Source: Geobacillus vulcani PSS1 (GTDB taxonomy: Bacteria > Bacillota > Bacilli > Bacillales > Anoxybacillaceae). From it: DNA of 64,000 nt. Of this stretch, positions 17,391 to 26,203 are shown one piece after another. The notes under the pieces are model-generated. The model made no database searches. It had not been told where the DNA came from and worked only from the letters and a program-made list of their open reading frames with translations. The translations under genes were made by a program, and so were the position numbers. Position 1 is the stretch's first letter. Each line of letters starts with the position of its first letter. The DNA is taken from NCBI RefSeq assembly GCF_000733845.1, contig NZ_JPOI01000001.1, positions 2,481,001 through 2,545,000 on the forward strand, in the 5' to 3' direction.

Positions 17391-18818
17391 ATGGCGGAAA
17401 GAAAAAAACTATACATCAACGGCGAATGGCGGGAAGCGAAGTCTTACACCGAACTGAAATCACCGTATTCACGCGAGACGATTGCCGAAATTCCGATGGC
17501 CAACGAACAAGAAGTTGATGAGGCGATCGCCGCGGCGTATGCGGCGCGGCAGACGATGGCCGCCATGCCGGCGCATGAACGGGCCGCTATTTTAGGGCGG
17601 GTCGTCGAACAGCTGAAAGAGCGGCAAGAAGAAGCGGCGAAGTTGATCGCCTTGGAAGCCGCCAAGCCGATCACCACGGCGAAAGGGGAAGTCGCCCGCA
17701 CGATCCAGACGTATACATTCGCCGCCGAAGAAGCGAAGCGCATCCATGGCGAAACATTGCCGCTTGATGCGGCGCCGGGCGGGGAAAACCGCATCGCCAT
17801 CACCGTCCGTGAGCCGATCGGCGTCATTGGGGCGATCACGCCGTTTAACTTCCCGATGAACTTAGTCGCTCATAAACTTGGTCCGGCTATCGCTTCAGGC
17901 AATACCGTGGTGTTGAAACCAGCGAGCCAAACGCCGCTGTCGGCCTACTTTATCGCCGAGCTGTTCGAGAACGCAGGCTTGCCGAAAGGGGCGCTCAACG
18001 TCGTCACCGGAAGCGGCCGCACGGTCGGCGACCAAATCGTCGCCGATCCCCGCATCAGCATGATCACGTTCACCGGCAGCCCGGAAGTGGGCATCGCGAT
18101 CCGCAACAAAGCAGGCTTAAAGCGGGTGACGTTGGAGCTTGGCTCAAACTCGGCCGTCATCGTTGACGAGCAGGTCGATCTTGACCGCATCATCCCGCGT
18201 TGCGTATTTGGCGCGTTCACGTTCCAAGGGCAAGTGTGCATTTCGCTCCAGCGCGTCTATGTCCATGAAAAACGCTATGACGAGTTCGTTGAAAAATTCG
18301 TCGCTGCGGCGAAACAGTTGAAAACAGGCGACCCGTTCGATCCAGCCACCGATGTGTCGGCGTTAATCACGCCAAACGATGTCGATCGCGCGCTTTCTTG
18401 GATTGAAGAGGCGAAACAAGGCGGCGCGAATGTCGTCCTCGGCGGCGAGCGCGACGGCAACATTTTGCTTCCAACGGTCATTGTCGATGCCAAACCGACA
18501 ATGAAAGTGTCATGCCAAGAAGTGTTCGCCCCGATCGTCTTGATCAACCGTGTCCGCTCGATCGACGAAGCGATTGCGCTTGTCAATGACTCGCGCTACG
18601 GTTTGCAGGCGGGCATTTACACCGATAACGTCCATACCGCGTGGAAAGCGGCGAAACAACTGCACGTCGGTGGCGTGCTCATCAACGACATCCCAACGTT
18701 CCGTGTCGACCATATGCCGTACGGCGGCGTGAAAGAAAGCGGGTTCGGCCGCGAAGGGATCCGCTATGCGATCGAGGAAATGACGGAGTTGAAATTGATT
18801 ATTTTTAACCAGAATTAA
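17391..18818 (+). CDS. Aldehyde dehydrogenase (semialdehyde or lactaldehyde type)
   Basis: A 475-residue ALDH enzyme with N153 ('PFNF'), E249 ('TLELGSNSA') and C283 ('FQGQVCISLQR'). The 'ELGSNS' instead of 'ELGGKS' places it away from the betaine-aldehyde type and nearer to the broad SSADH/lactaldehyde/non-phosphorylating GAPDH group. AGGGAAAGG precedes the ATG. Its codons are richer in G+C than those of the upstream symporter and aminotransferases, so it may have a separate origin. In context it could oxidise succinate semialdehyde made from GABA; this role is inference. Confidence 0.88.
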   Translation: MAERKKLYINGEWREAKSYTELKSPYSRETIAEIPMANEQEVDEAIAAAYAARQTMAAMPAHERAAILGRVVEQLKERQEEAAKLIALEAAKPITTAKGEVARTIQTYTFAAEEAKRIHGETLPLDAAPGGENRIAITVREPIGVIGAITPFNFPMNLVAHKLGPAIASGNTVVLKPASQTPLSAYFIAELFENAGLPKGALNVVTGSGRTVGDQIVADPRISMITFTGSPEVGIAIRNKAGLKRVTLELGSNSAVIVDEQVDLDRIIPRCVFGAFTFQGQVCISLQRVYVHEKRYDEFVEKFVAAAKQLKTGDPFDPATDVSALITPNDVDRALSWIEEAKQGGANVVLGGERDGNILLPTVIVDAKPTMKVSCQEVFAPIVLINRVRSIDEAIALVNDSRYGLQAGIYTDNVHTAWKAAKQLHVGGVLINDIPTFRVDHMPYGGVKESGFGREGIRYAIEEMTELKLIIFNQN

Positions 18819-18878
18819 GCGGGATGAGAAGAGATTGGAGTAAAGTTTGTTCCTAAAATTCTAGAAGAATGGTTGCGC

Positions 18879-18907
18879 AGCCTTGGAGAGAGTGGCACTC
18901 CAAGGCT
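18879..18907. terminator. Bidirectional hairpin between the dehydrogenase and GT39 genes
   Basis: AGCCTTGGAG and CTCCAAGGCT form a perfect 10-bp stem around a 9-base loop between two convergent genes. The flanking T and A stretches are short, but the position fits a shared terminator. Confidence 0.75.
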
Positions 18908-18913
18908 GTATGT

Positions 18914-20374
18914 TTAAGCGTGCTTTTCCAAAATATATCCCCAACGGTTCGAGGCGAGAACAGACAGGTGGTATTTATGCTCGAGCTGTTTGCTGAACCA
19001 TGCTTTTTTCACGAGAAGCAGGCTTCGGCTTGTATGCAAGAACGTTTTCAGCCCTCCGTGCCGAGGTTTGAGGTCATTCGCAAGCTCTGCTGTCAAGACC
19101 GCATTTTGCGGCCAGCGACCTTTCTCGTGCAACGGATGGTACATAAACAGTTCGTATCCATGAACAGGCATTTGGGCGGTCTGCTGAAGCAATGCCAGTT
19201 CGAAATTTGGCTTGGGATGATGGATATAATGTTGAATATTCGTTTCGTAAAACGATGCGACGAACAACAGTCCAGTCAGCAACACTCCCCGCGCTCCCCA
19301 CGTTCCTTTTCTCCATAATTGACTTGCGCAAATGCCAATCAACATGCAAAGCGGCGGATAGACAGGGAGGATGTACCATCTGATTTTCGTCTTAGCTATG
19401 GTAAACATGAGAAGCGGGACGCAAATCCAAAGCAAAATCCCGATCACATCTTCTTTCAATCGATGGTCTGTTCCTTCAAACGCTAAAAGACGAACGCCTT
19501 GCATGTAACTGATGACCATGATTCCGACCAAGAGCGCCAGCCACCAAAAGAAAAAATGAACAAGAATGATGCCGTAGTAGGTTTCATCGCCAATATGACC
19601 CTCAATGGGCCGAGTGGAGCGTAACAACAAATCATAGGCGATCATTTGCTTAAAAAACCGCCATCCATCATAGTGGTAGCGGGCAAGAACCCAAGCGAGC
19701 ACAGGAACAGCGAAACTGAGGGCTGCCCTCCACCAGGCGCGCCAGTGAAATGACTCCCATTGTCGAGTGATTAGGAAATATACAGCCATGATCAACAGAA
19801 TGTTCCCTGCATGCCAACTTTTCGTTAAAAAAGCGAGTGAACAGGCAAGGCCAGCTGCATACAACCATCGCGTCTGCCGTCTGGCGGACAGCAAAGAAAT
19901 GATGGATAACGTAAAGAAAAATACAAAGAGAGAATCCGCATCTCCTGTGCGAGCGCAATGGTTGAGAAGATATTGGGTGCTAGTCGACAAGGCAAGCAAT
20001 GATATGATAGCAGCCATGCGGCCAAATCGCTTTTTCATAAATAAAGCAATGACTATAGCCATGAAGATAGCGCAAACGCCAGACATCAGTCGCAAGCCAA
20101 GAGCGTTCAGCCCAACCAACTTATAACCAACCATAATAGCCCAATAACTAAGGGGAGGTTTTAAATTCCAGTAATCAGGGTGCCTAAGATATGTGTTGAC
20201 GATCAAATTTCCATGTTTTAACATTTCGTAAGCATTGACGCCATGTCGCGCTTCGTCCCAGCTGGAAATAGGAAATTTTCCGAGATTATAAAAGACATTG
20301 TAAACCATCATAGAAAATATCAATCCCGCCAATACATAAAATGACACGTTTCGTAAATAGCCTGGCTTTCTCAT
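18914..20374 (-). CDS. Membrane glycosyltransferase of the GT39/ArnT-like (PMT) type
   Basis: A 486-residue polytopic membrane protein with roughly ten helices. The first extracytoplasmic loop carries the acidic 'SSWDEARHGVNAYEML', corresponding to the catalytic Asp/Glu of GT39-type enzymes, and the second 'HPDYWNLKPPLSYW' fits the PMT fold. Such enzymes move a sugar from a polyprenyl-phosphate donor to a cell-envelope acceptor. AAGGGGTTGG precedes the start. It is an isolated gene, so the acceptor is unknown. Confidence 0.85.
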   Translation of the reverse strand: MRKPGYLRNVSFYVLAGLIFSMMVYNVFYNLGKFPISSWDEARHGVNAYEMLKHGNLIVNTYLRHPDYWNLKPPLSYWAIMVGYKLVGLNALGLRLMSGVCAIFMAIVIALFMKKRFGRMAAIISLLALSTSTQYLLNHCARTGDADSLFVFFFTLSIISLLSARRQTRWLYAAGLACSLAFLTKSWHAGNILLIMAVYFLITRQWESFHWRAWWRAALSFAVPVLAWVLARYHYDGWRFFKQMIAYDLLLRSTRPIEGHIGDETYYGIILVHFFFWWLALLVGIMVISYMQGVRLLAFEGTDHRLKEDVIGILLWICVPLLMFTIAKTKIRWYILPVYPPLCMLIGICASQLWRKGTWGARGVLLTGLLFVASFYETNIQHYIHHPKPNFELALLQQTAQMPVHGYELFMYHPLHEKGRWPQNAVLTAELANDLKPRHGGLKTFLHTSRSLLLVKKAWFSKQLEHKYHLSVLASNRWGYILEKHA

Positions 20375-20537
20375 TATACCAACCCCTTCATAGGCAGAAA
20401 CCTCTTGCTTTTTTATTTAGATGCAAAAAGTAACGCCGTGATAGAACCTATTATAAATAGACGAATATGTCAAGCATTGATGTTTTGGCAATATTTTTGT
20501 TAACAGCAAGGAATTGAGGATCCCTATAGAGAATGAA

Positions 20538-20555
20538 TAAATGAATCATCATTCA
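20538..20555. promoter_or_regulatory. FadR-like operator before the enoyl-CoA hydratase
   Basis: TAAATGAATCATCATTCA differs at only two positions from TGAATGA-N4-TCATTCA, the operator of the fatty-acid-degradation repressor FadR of bacilli. It ends 14 bases before the start codon, a suitable place for repression relieved by long-chain acyl-CoA. Confidence 0.6.
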
Positions 20556-20568
20556 GAGGGGGAGAGCA

Positions 20569-21333
20569 ATGGAAACAGTTGCGCTGACATTTGACCAAAA
20601 CAAAGCAATATTGGAACTGAACCGCCCGCAGTCGCTCAATGCGATGGATGGACAAATGTTAACAGAACTTGTCGGCGCATTGCGGCAAATCGAAGAAAGT
20701 GACGCTTCGATCGTCGTCATCCGCGGCAAGGGAAGAGGATTCTCGGCAGGTGGCGACATTAAGACGATGCTTTCTGTCGATGACCCGGGCCAATTTCAGA
20801 CGGTGATGAACACGATCCAAGAGATGATCATGCGATTGTATACGATGCCGAAAATCACCGTTTCGCTCATCCATGGGCCCGCTGCTGGTCTTGGGTTCAG
20901 CTTTGCGTTGGCGAGCGATTACCTCATCGCCACAAAAGAAGCGCGCCTCGCCATGAACTTTATCGGCGTTGGCCTCGTCCCTGACGGCGGCGGGCATTTC
21001 CTCTTGGCGCAGCGCGTCGGTACCGCGAAAGCGAAACAAATCATTTGGGAAGGAAAACCGATGAGCGCCGATGAAGCGCAGCAGCTTGGCCTCGTCGATT
21101 TCGTTGTCGATCATGAGGAGCAAGCCGAACAATTCATCGCTTCCCTGCAGGAAAAACCGCTCCAAGCCATGATCGCCACGAAACAGCTGTACGCCGAGCA
21201 AACAAAGGCGGACTTGCTTCGCGTCCTAGAGCTTGAAACCGACGCCCAACAGCGCATGCGGCAAACCGAAGATCACCGCGAAGGCGTCCGCGCCTTTTTA
21301 GAAAAACGGAAGCCGGTGTTTCGGGGGAGGTGA
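20569..21333 (+). CDS. Enoyl-CoA hydratase/isomerase-family protein
   Basis: A 254-residue crotonase-fold protein. The first oxyanion-hole segment is 'GRGFSAGGDIKTM' and the second is 'HGPAAGLGFSFALASDY'; 'VGLVPDGGGHFLLAQRVG' follows. These features suit hydration of enoyl-CoA in fatty-acid breakdown. GAGGGGGAGAGCA precedes the ATG. A FadR-like box overlaps the leader, which supports a role in beta-oxidation. It stands alone here, with an unrelated glycosyltransferase upstream and non-coding DNA downstream. Confidence 0.9.
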   Translation: METVALTFDQNKAILELNRPQSLNAMDGQMLTELVGALRQIEESDASIVVIRGKGRGFSAGGDIKTMLSVDDPGQFQTVMNTIQEMIMRLYTMPKITVSLIHGPAAGLGFSFALASDYLIATKEARLAMNFIGVGLVPDGGGHFLLAQRVGTAKAKQIIWEGKPMSADEAQQLGLVDFVVDHEEQAEQFIASLQEKPLQAMIATKQLYAEQTKADLLRVLELETDAQQRMRQTEDHREGVRAFLEKRKPVFRGR

Positions 21334-21447
21334 GGACGGAAAAGACTGAGAGTTCGACACTAACACTATTTTATGAAATAGAATAGGTTGAGACCGCTAT
21401 GATATATAACTGTTAGTGTAGTTAACGGTGAAAGATCGACTATACCA

Positions 21448-21540
21448 AGTTGAGATTTTGTTTTACATCCAAGCTGATCACTCGCTGCTTTATATTGTAG
21501 TTAGATGAAAACCGAAACGAAAAATCAGAAATTTATAGCG
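21448..21540 (+). repeat. Structured intergenic repeat unit, copy 1
   Basis: AGTTGAGATTTTGTTTTACA opens and GATGAAAACCGAAACGAA with AATCAGAAATT closes this unit; both blocks recur in the same order at 56362-56475. The middle differs. The ends (TTTTNCATCC and GATGAAAA) can pair, so the transcript would fold as a hairpin. Confidence 0.65.
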
Positions 21541-21587
21541 AAAAGGGAACAGAACGATTAATCCATCGAATGAAATTATGATGAAAC

Positions 21588-21621
21588 GGTTGTCTCACCT
21601 GTTTTTGAGACAATCTTTTTT
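21588..21621 (+). terminator. Rho-independent terminator
   Basis: TTGTCTCA and TGAGACAA form a perfect stem around an 8-base loop, followed by TCTTTTTTG. It is about 255 bases past the enoyl-CoA hydratase stop, so it ends either that transcript or one from the non-coding region. Confidence 0.85.
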
Positions 21622-21786
21622 GTTTTGGATTTTGCCGTTCAGACATGGTACATTGATTAAGGAAAAGCCTTCTCCTATTGCCCTCGAAAGAAACGTCATC
21701 TATACTTAGGGGAAATCCTGCATCATTCCGTCAGTTTTTGTTGCCATAAGTTTTTGATTCAGGAGAGTTCAAGGGGGATTAGCATA

Positions 21787-22788
21787 GTGAAGAAGTTACT
21801 ACTCATTTATGCTTGTTTAGTCAGTTTGTTTATTCTTTATATATACCGCTATCATTTAGAAATTTCTCGCCTCCGTTTAGCTTCTCAAGGAGAGACAGCG
21901 TTTCAAGGCAAACCAGATGAAAAATACGTCATGGTCACTTTCCAATCAGGTATGGATTATTGGAAGCGCTGTCTGAAAGGATTTGAAGATGCAGCGGAAG
22001 CATTGAACGTCTCCGTGGAATATCGGGGGGCTACCCAATATGATGTCAACGAGCAAGTTACGGTGCTGGAACAAGTGATCGCGAGAAAACCGGCAGGTAT
22101 TGCTGTTTCCGCCATTAATCCGACCGCGCTGACAAAGACAATCAATAAAGCTGTTGAGAAAGGGATTCCAGTTGTATTATTTGACTCGAATGCTTCGGGA
22201 AGCAAGGCGTTTTCGTTTCTAGGGACGAATAATTATAGTGCTGGAGTGACAGCTGCTCACGAAATGGCAAAACTACTGAGAAATGGCGGAAACGTTGCCG
22301 TGATTACCTCCCCCCATCAACTTAATCATCAAGAGAGAACGAGAGGATTTGTTGAGACGATCTATGAAAAATATCCACGAATGCAAGTGGTGGCTGTGAA
22401 GAATGGAAAAGGAGACACTATGGTCTCAAAACAGGCGGCAATAGAGATTTTGCGAGATTATCCGGATGTGCAAGGGATCTTTGCCACAGAAGCGAACGGA
22501 GGAGTTGGCGTGGCGGAAGCAATCAAAGAGCTAAATAAGAAAGAGATTACGGTCATTAGTTTTGATACAGAAAAACAAACATTAGATTTGGTGAAGGAAG
22601 GTGTGATCGCTGCGACATTGGCGCAAGGAACATGGAATATGGGGTACTGGTCGCTGCAGTTTTTATTTCATCTCCATCATCATCTTACCTCACCATCACG
22701 ATCGGGGGATTTACCGCTACCCGCGTATGTTGATACAGGAATTACGATCGTTACACGAGAAAATGTGGATCATTTTTATGCCAAATGA
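21787..22788 (+). CDS. araP: AraP: membrane-anchored sugar-binding sensor protein
   Basis: A 333-residue periplasmic-binding-protein-fold protein (LacI/ribose type) with an N-terminal hydrophobic anchor (about residues 4-20) and no clear lipobox. The core has 'YVMVTFQSGMDYWKRCLKGFEDAA' and 'GIPVVLFDSNASGSKAFSFLG', typical of the Peripla_BP_4 fold. The GTG at 21787 follows GGGGGATTAGCATA; codons upstream are not family-like. A histidine kinase and AraC-type regulator follow at once, so it is the ligand-binding part of a three-component sensor, as I recall for araPST of G. stearothermophilus T-6. L-arabinose is the expected ligand. Confidence 0.88.
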   Translation: MKKLLLIYACLVSLFILYIYRYHLEISRLRLASQGETAFQGKPDEKYVMVTFQSGMDYWKRCLKGFEDAAEALNVSVEYRGATQYDVNEQVTVLEQVIARKPAGIAVSAINPTALTKTINKAVEKGIPVVLFDSNASGSKAFSFLGTNNYSAGVTAAHEMAKLLRNGGNVAVITSPHQLNHQERTRGFVETIYEKYPRMQVVAVKNGKGDTMVSKQAAIEILRDYPDVQGIFATEANGGVGVAEAIKELNKKEITVISFDTEKQTLDLVKEGVIAATLAQGTWNMGYWSLQFLFHLHHHLTSPSRSGDLPLPAYVDTGITIVTRENVDHFYAK

Positions 22789-22806
22789 CTACAGAGAAAC
22801 GAGTGA

Positions 22807-24597
22807 TTGACGTTGCGAATGCTGAAGCGTTGGCGGGTTAGCCATTGGCCGATACGATACAAGTTTGTTTCGTTGTTACTCATCTCAATGATTGTGCCTG
22901 CACTCTGCTTAGGAAGCTTGGTAGGGTGGACGGTGGATCGAATTATTGAACGACAAGTAAATGAAAATACGTTGCAATTGATTAGCCAAGTCAATCAGAC
23001 ATTAGAGTTTTATGCCAATAATATGCAAAACGCAACGTATCTGATTGCTTTTAATCCGCAAATAAAAGCGTTCTTGGATCGTAGAGCGCCTCGCAATGAT
23101 TATGAAATGCGTCAATTTTTGCAAGGAATCACTACGTTGTATCCCGAGATTGCGGGGATTTTAGTTGTTAACGAGTATGGCGACTATATAAGCAATGAAA
23201 TGTACAGCCGTTCTCCCCGGCCGTTAACAAGGGAATCATGGTATCGTGAGGCTGTGAAAAATAAAGGGATTTTTAAAATGCTCGGTCATCCGGTTGGAAG
23301 AAATGTTATTTCTCATGCCCATTATACAAGTGCAGAAGTCATATCCGCGGTTCGAGCCATTGTGGATCCCGAGACACAAAACGTGAAAGGGGTTGTACTG
23401 GTTGATTTAAAGTTGAGAGTCATTGCGGAAGCGACAAAAAATATCCGTCTTGGAAAATGGGGATATTTACTGGTGATGGATGAGCAAGGGAAAAGCATCT
23501 ATACTCCGAGCCGTTCCACAGTGACAGCTGTCCCGATGCGCTGGATCAAAGGAAATAGCGGTTCATTTTTCAAGAACATCAATGGACAACACGTTCAGTT
23601 TATTTATCAGCGCTCGCCGTTTACGAATTGGACAACAATCGGAGTGTTTCCCAGTGATGAATCAGCACTAGAAGTGAAAGAAATCCGTTTTTATATCGTC
23701 AGTTTTATTTTTTTCGTCTGTTTTATTGCCATTGGTACTTCTTATTACCTGTCGTTTTCATTATCTCGTCCGATCAGCCAGCTGACGGCATTTATGAAAA
23801 AAGCGCAAGCAGGCGATTTAACGGTTCGTTATCATGGGGAGCGTATGGATGAAATTGGGATATTGGGTCGAAGTTTCAACCACATGTTGGATCAAATGCA
23901 GCATTTTATTTCTTTGGCGGAATGGCAAGAGCGACAGCGGTGGGAGGCAGAGTTGCGGGGATTGCAAGCCCAAATTAAACCGCACTTCCTTTACAATACA
24001 TTAGACACCATTCAATGGATGGCGCGCAAAAAAGGGGCTGATGATGTTGCCGAGTTGGTCAACAATCTGGCAAAGTTGTTCCGCATTGGGTTGAGCAAGG
24101 GGAAGGATATGATTCGTTTGGCTGAGGAAGTAGAACATACGAAAAGTTATTTACGTATCCAGGAAGTTCGCTATAAAGATAAGTTGGACTATACCTTTGA
24201 TATTCCGGAACATCTGCAACAATTTTATGTGTTAAAGTTGCTGTTGCAGCCGATTGTAGAGAATGCGATTTATCACGGTATCAAACAGAGAAGAGGACAA
24301 GGGCATATTTGGATTCAAGCGCGAGAACATGAAGGAGCGATGTATATTTGTGTAAAAGACGATGGCGTCGGAATGTCACGGGAGCGGCTACAAGAGTTGC
24401 AGAAAAGTTTAGCCATTGACTTTACATCGGGAGACCAAGAAGGAAAGATGAAAAAGGTGAAAGGGTACGGAATGGTGAACGTACAAGCCCGCTTACAGTT
24501 AACATTTGGTCCTCGCTATCGACTGTATATCGATAGTCAGGAAGGGAAAGGGACAACCGTGACAATTGTGCACCCGATCATCCCCCATCTTCCTTAG
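22807..24597 (+). CDS. araS: AraS: sensor histidine kinase (LytS/YesM type)
   Basis: A 596-residue membrane kinase. Two membrane helices (about 20-42 and 295-318) flank an extracellular sensing domain. A HAMP domain follows (about 310-365), then the His_kinase domain with H393 in '[12 protein letters not shown]', and a C-terminal ATPase with 'PIVENAIYHGI' and 'DDGVGM'. The TTG at 22807 is 18 bases after the araP stop; an ATG at 22819 is an alternative and neither has a strong ribosome site. It probably reads the liganded state of AraP and phosphorylates AraT. Confidence 0.9.
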   Translation: MTLRMLKRWRVSHWPIRYKFVSLLLISMIVPALCLGSLVGWTVDRIIERQVNENTLQLISQVNQTLEFYANNMQNATYLIAFNPQIKAFLDRRAPRNDYEMRQFLQGITTLYPEIAGILVVNEYGDYISNEMYSRSPRPLTRESWYREAVKNKGIFKMLGHPVGRNVISHAHYTSAEVISAVRAIVDPETQNVKGVVLVDLKLRVIAEATKNIRLGKWGYLLVMDEQGKSIYTPSRSTVTAVPMRWIKGNSGSFFKNINGQHVQFIYQRSPFTNWTTIGVFPSDESALEVKEIRFYIVSFIFFVCFIAIGTSYYLSFSLSRPISQLTAFMKKAQAGDLTVRYHGERMDEIGILGRSFNHMLDQMQHFISLAEWQERQRWEAELRGLQAQIKPHFLYNTLDTIQWMARKKGADDVAELVNNLAKLFRIGLSKGKDMIRLAEEVEHTKSYLRIQEVRYKDKLDYTFDIPEHLQQFYVLKLLLQPIVENAIYHGIKQRRGQGHIWIQAREHEGAMYICVKDDGVGMSRERLQELQKSLAIDFTSGDQEGKMKKVKGYGMVNVQARLQLTFGPRYRLYIDSQEGKGTTVTIVHPIIPHLP

Positions 24598-24610
24598 GAG
24601 GAATGGATTC

Positions 24611-25816
24611 ATGTGGAAAGTGTTGATTGCAGACGATGAGGCTATCATTCGTGAAGGAATTCGGGAATCAATCGATTGGCATGAATTTAACATGGAAGTT
24701 GTTGCAGAAGCAGAAGATGGGGAAGAGGCGTTGGAATTCGCCTTGCAGCATCGAGTCGATGTATTGTTTGTCGATTTAAGCATGCCGATTATGGACGGGA
24801 TTACACTGATGAAACATGCGCGGGAGAAGTTGCCCCATTGCCGTATGATTGTGATTACCGGTTATGATGAGTTTTCGTATGCGCAGGAAGCGATTCGCCT
24901 TCAAGTGGATGATTATTTATTAAAGCCCACTCATCCGCAGCAATTGCGCGAAGTAGTCGCAAAAGTGAAGGAGAAGCTCGAACAGGAGCAACAGGAAAAA
25001 CGATATATGGAACTGTTAACAAATCAAGTACAGAAGCATGCTCACGTGCTTCGCCAGCAATTAGGAATGGAATGGGCGACAGGGCGACTGACAGAGGAGG
25101 AGATGGTCGAGCAACTGTCCTTGCTTGGACTTTCGTGGTCTTGCCCTGCGCAAATCATTGTCATCCAATGGTTTTCATTTAAAAATCAGCCCATTGTGAG
25201 CGATCGGGATCGGCAGTTGCTTTTATTTGCCATCGAAAACGCCCTCTCTGAATTATTGGAAGATGGCGACAAAATTATTTTTCGCGATTCGAACGAGCTC
25301 GTCGTTGTGATCAGCTGGAAAGCGATCAGCGAAGAACGGTGCAGGCAAATTGAAATGGCACTGAGGCAACATCTGCATATCAAAGCTAGTGTATATATAG
25401 AAGCAGTGCAAGGAGGAATAGGCGGGGTGAGGGCGGCATATGAAAAATGCAAAGAGCAAATGGAGAAAGAAAGCCGTATTTCTCCGATTGTCCGCCGCGC
25501 TAGGCAGTATATACAGAAACACTTTAGCCAGCCGGATTTGACGCTTGAGTCCGTGGCTCAGTTTCTCAATGTTTCCCCGGTTTATTTAAGCCGAATGATC
25601 AAACAAGAACTCGGCATTTCGTTTACTCATTTGTTGACGAAAACTCGGATGGAGAAGGCGTCGGAATTGCTTTTGTCTACTGAGTTGCCGATTCATGAAA
25701 TTGCTGAACGCGTCGGCTATGATACACAGCATTATTTCAGCACGGCTTTTAAAAAGACGATAGGGGTGTCTCCAAATCAATATCGGAAAATGCACATAAC
25801 AAAGGATACCTTTTGA
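24611..25816 (+). CDS. araT: AraT: AraC-type response regulator
   Basis: A 401-residue regulator. The receiver domain (1-120) has D8/D9, the phosphoacceptor D55 in 'VLFVDLSMP', and a 'LLKPTHP' lysine. The C-terminus (about 300-401) is an AraC-type double HTH: 'LTLESVAQFLNVSPVYLSRMIKQELG', 'LPIHEIAERVGYDTQHYFSTAFKKTIGVSPNQYRK'. The ATG is preceded by TAGGAGGAATGG. It is the last gene of araPST and ends at a terminator just before the araEGH importer, which it is expected to activate. Confidence 0.92.
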   Translation: MWKVLIADDEAIIREGIRESIDWHEFNMEVVAEAEDGEEALEFALQHRVDVLFVDLSMPIMDGITLMKHAREKLPHCRMIVITGYDEFSYAQEAIRLQVDDYLLKPTHPQQLREVVAKVKEKLEQEQQEKRYMELLTNQVQKHAHVLRQQLGMEWATGRLTEEEMVEQLSLLGLSWSCPAQIIVIQWFSFKNQPIVSDRDRQLLLFAIENALSELLEDGDKIIFRDSNELVVVISWKAISEERCRQIEMALRQHLHIKASVYIEAVQGGIGGVRAAYEKCKEQMEKESRISPIVRRARQYIQKHFSQPDLTLESVAQFLNVSPVYLSRMIKQELGISFTHLLTKTRMEKASELLLSTELPIHEIAERVGYDTQHYFSTAFKKTIGVSPNQYRKMHITKDTF

Positions 25817-25900
25817 GATGATCAGGGAGGAGCGAGCATTGGATGAGAGGAGACGGATCGAAAAGGTTATCCGTTACCAAAATGGATACGATTAGTGAAA

Positions 25901-25936
25901 AAGGGTGTCCCGATCCTTATGGGGACACCTTTTTCT
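25901..25936 (+). terminator. Rho-independent terminator of araPST
   Basis: GGTGTCCC pairs with GGGACACC around a 10-base loop, followed by TTTTTCTTT. Confidence 0.9.
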
Positions 25937-26078
25937 TTCCGTGAAAACCTCGTCGGCAAGCGGCCATTTTCATCTCCGGGTGGAGAGCAGATCGTGCCGC
26001 TCATGGAACTTTCCGCAAAAATGTCCGTACCTTGATCCATCATTCTATGTCGAGATCAGAAGGGGTGTGTCCTCATTT

Positions 26079-26092
26079 TGAAAACGCTTCAA
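26079..26092. promoter_or_regulatory. cre (CcpA) site upstream of araE
   Basis: TGAAAACGCTTCAA agrees with TGWAANCGNTNWCA at all but two positions. It lies about 75 bases upstream of the araE -10 box, where CcpA would impose glucose repression. Confidence 0.6.
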
Positions 26093-26135
26093 CAAAGTTA
26101 AATTTTTATAAAAATAGTTAATTAATTAAAAAGAC

Positions 26136-26159
26136 GGACAATTTGTCCCGTGGTATAGT
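26136..26159 (+). promoter_or_regulatory. araE promoter with a palindrome in the spacer
   Basis: A -10 TATAGT (26154-26159) lacks a good -35 (AAGACG at 17 bases). The perfect 13-base dyad GGACAATTTGTCC occupies the spacer region instead. The weak -35 suggests an activator-dependent promoter, plausibly for AraT. Confidence 0.5.
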
Positions 26160-26172
26160 AAGAACAGAAATT

Positions 26173-26188
26173 AAATATACGTACAAAT
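26173..26188. promoter_or_regulatory. AraR operator before araE
   Basis: AAATATACGTACAAAT resembles the Bacillus AraR consensus ATTTGTACGTACAAAT, with a perfect right half. It lies just downstream of the likely start of transcription and 16 bases before the araE ATG. Confidence 0.72.
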
Positions 26189-26203
26189 TTGAGGAGGGAG
26201 AAA

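Larger units (their letters stand above)
21334..21786. other. Non-coding region with hairpins and a dispersed repeat unit
   Basis: About 450 bases with no credible gene. It holds a long-range inverted repeat (ACACTAACA at 21357-21365 with TGTTAGTGT at 21411-21419, enclosing a smaller CTATTT-GAAATAG stem), a structured repeat unit (21448-21540) related to 56251-56475, and a terminator (21588-21621). A promoter for araP probably lies in the last 150 bases but no convincing one was found. Confidence 0.65.
25817..26203 (+). other. Intergenic region araT-araE
   Basis: 387 bases: the araPST terminator (25901-25936), a cre-like site (26079-26092), a palindrome GGACAATTTGTCC (26136-26148) next to a -10 TATAGT (26154-26159), and an AraR-like box (26173-26188) just before araE. 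No gene was seen. Confidence 0.8.

Noticed and set aside
20659..21201. 180-codon minus-strand ORF inside the enoyl-CoA hydratase gene
   Set aside because: A shadow of a G+C-rich coding frame; no recognisable protein.
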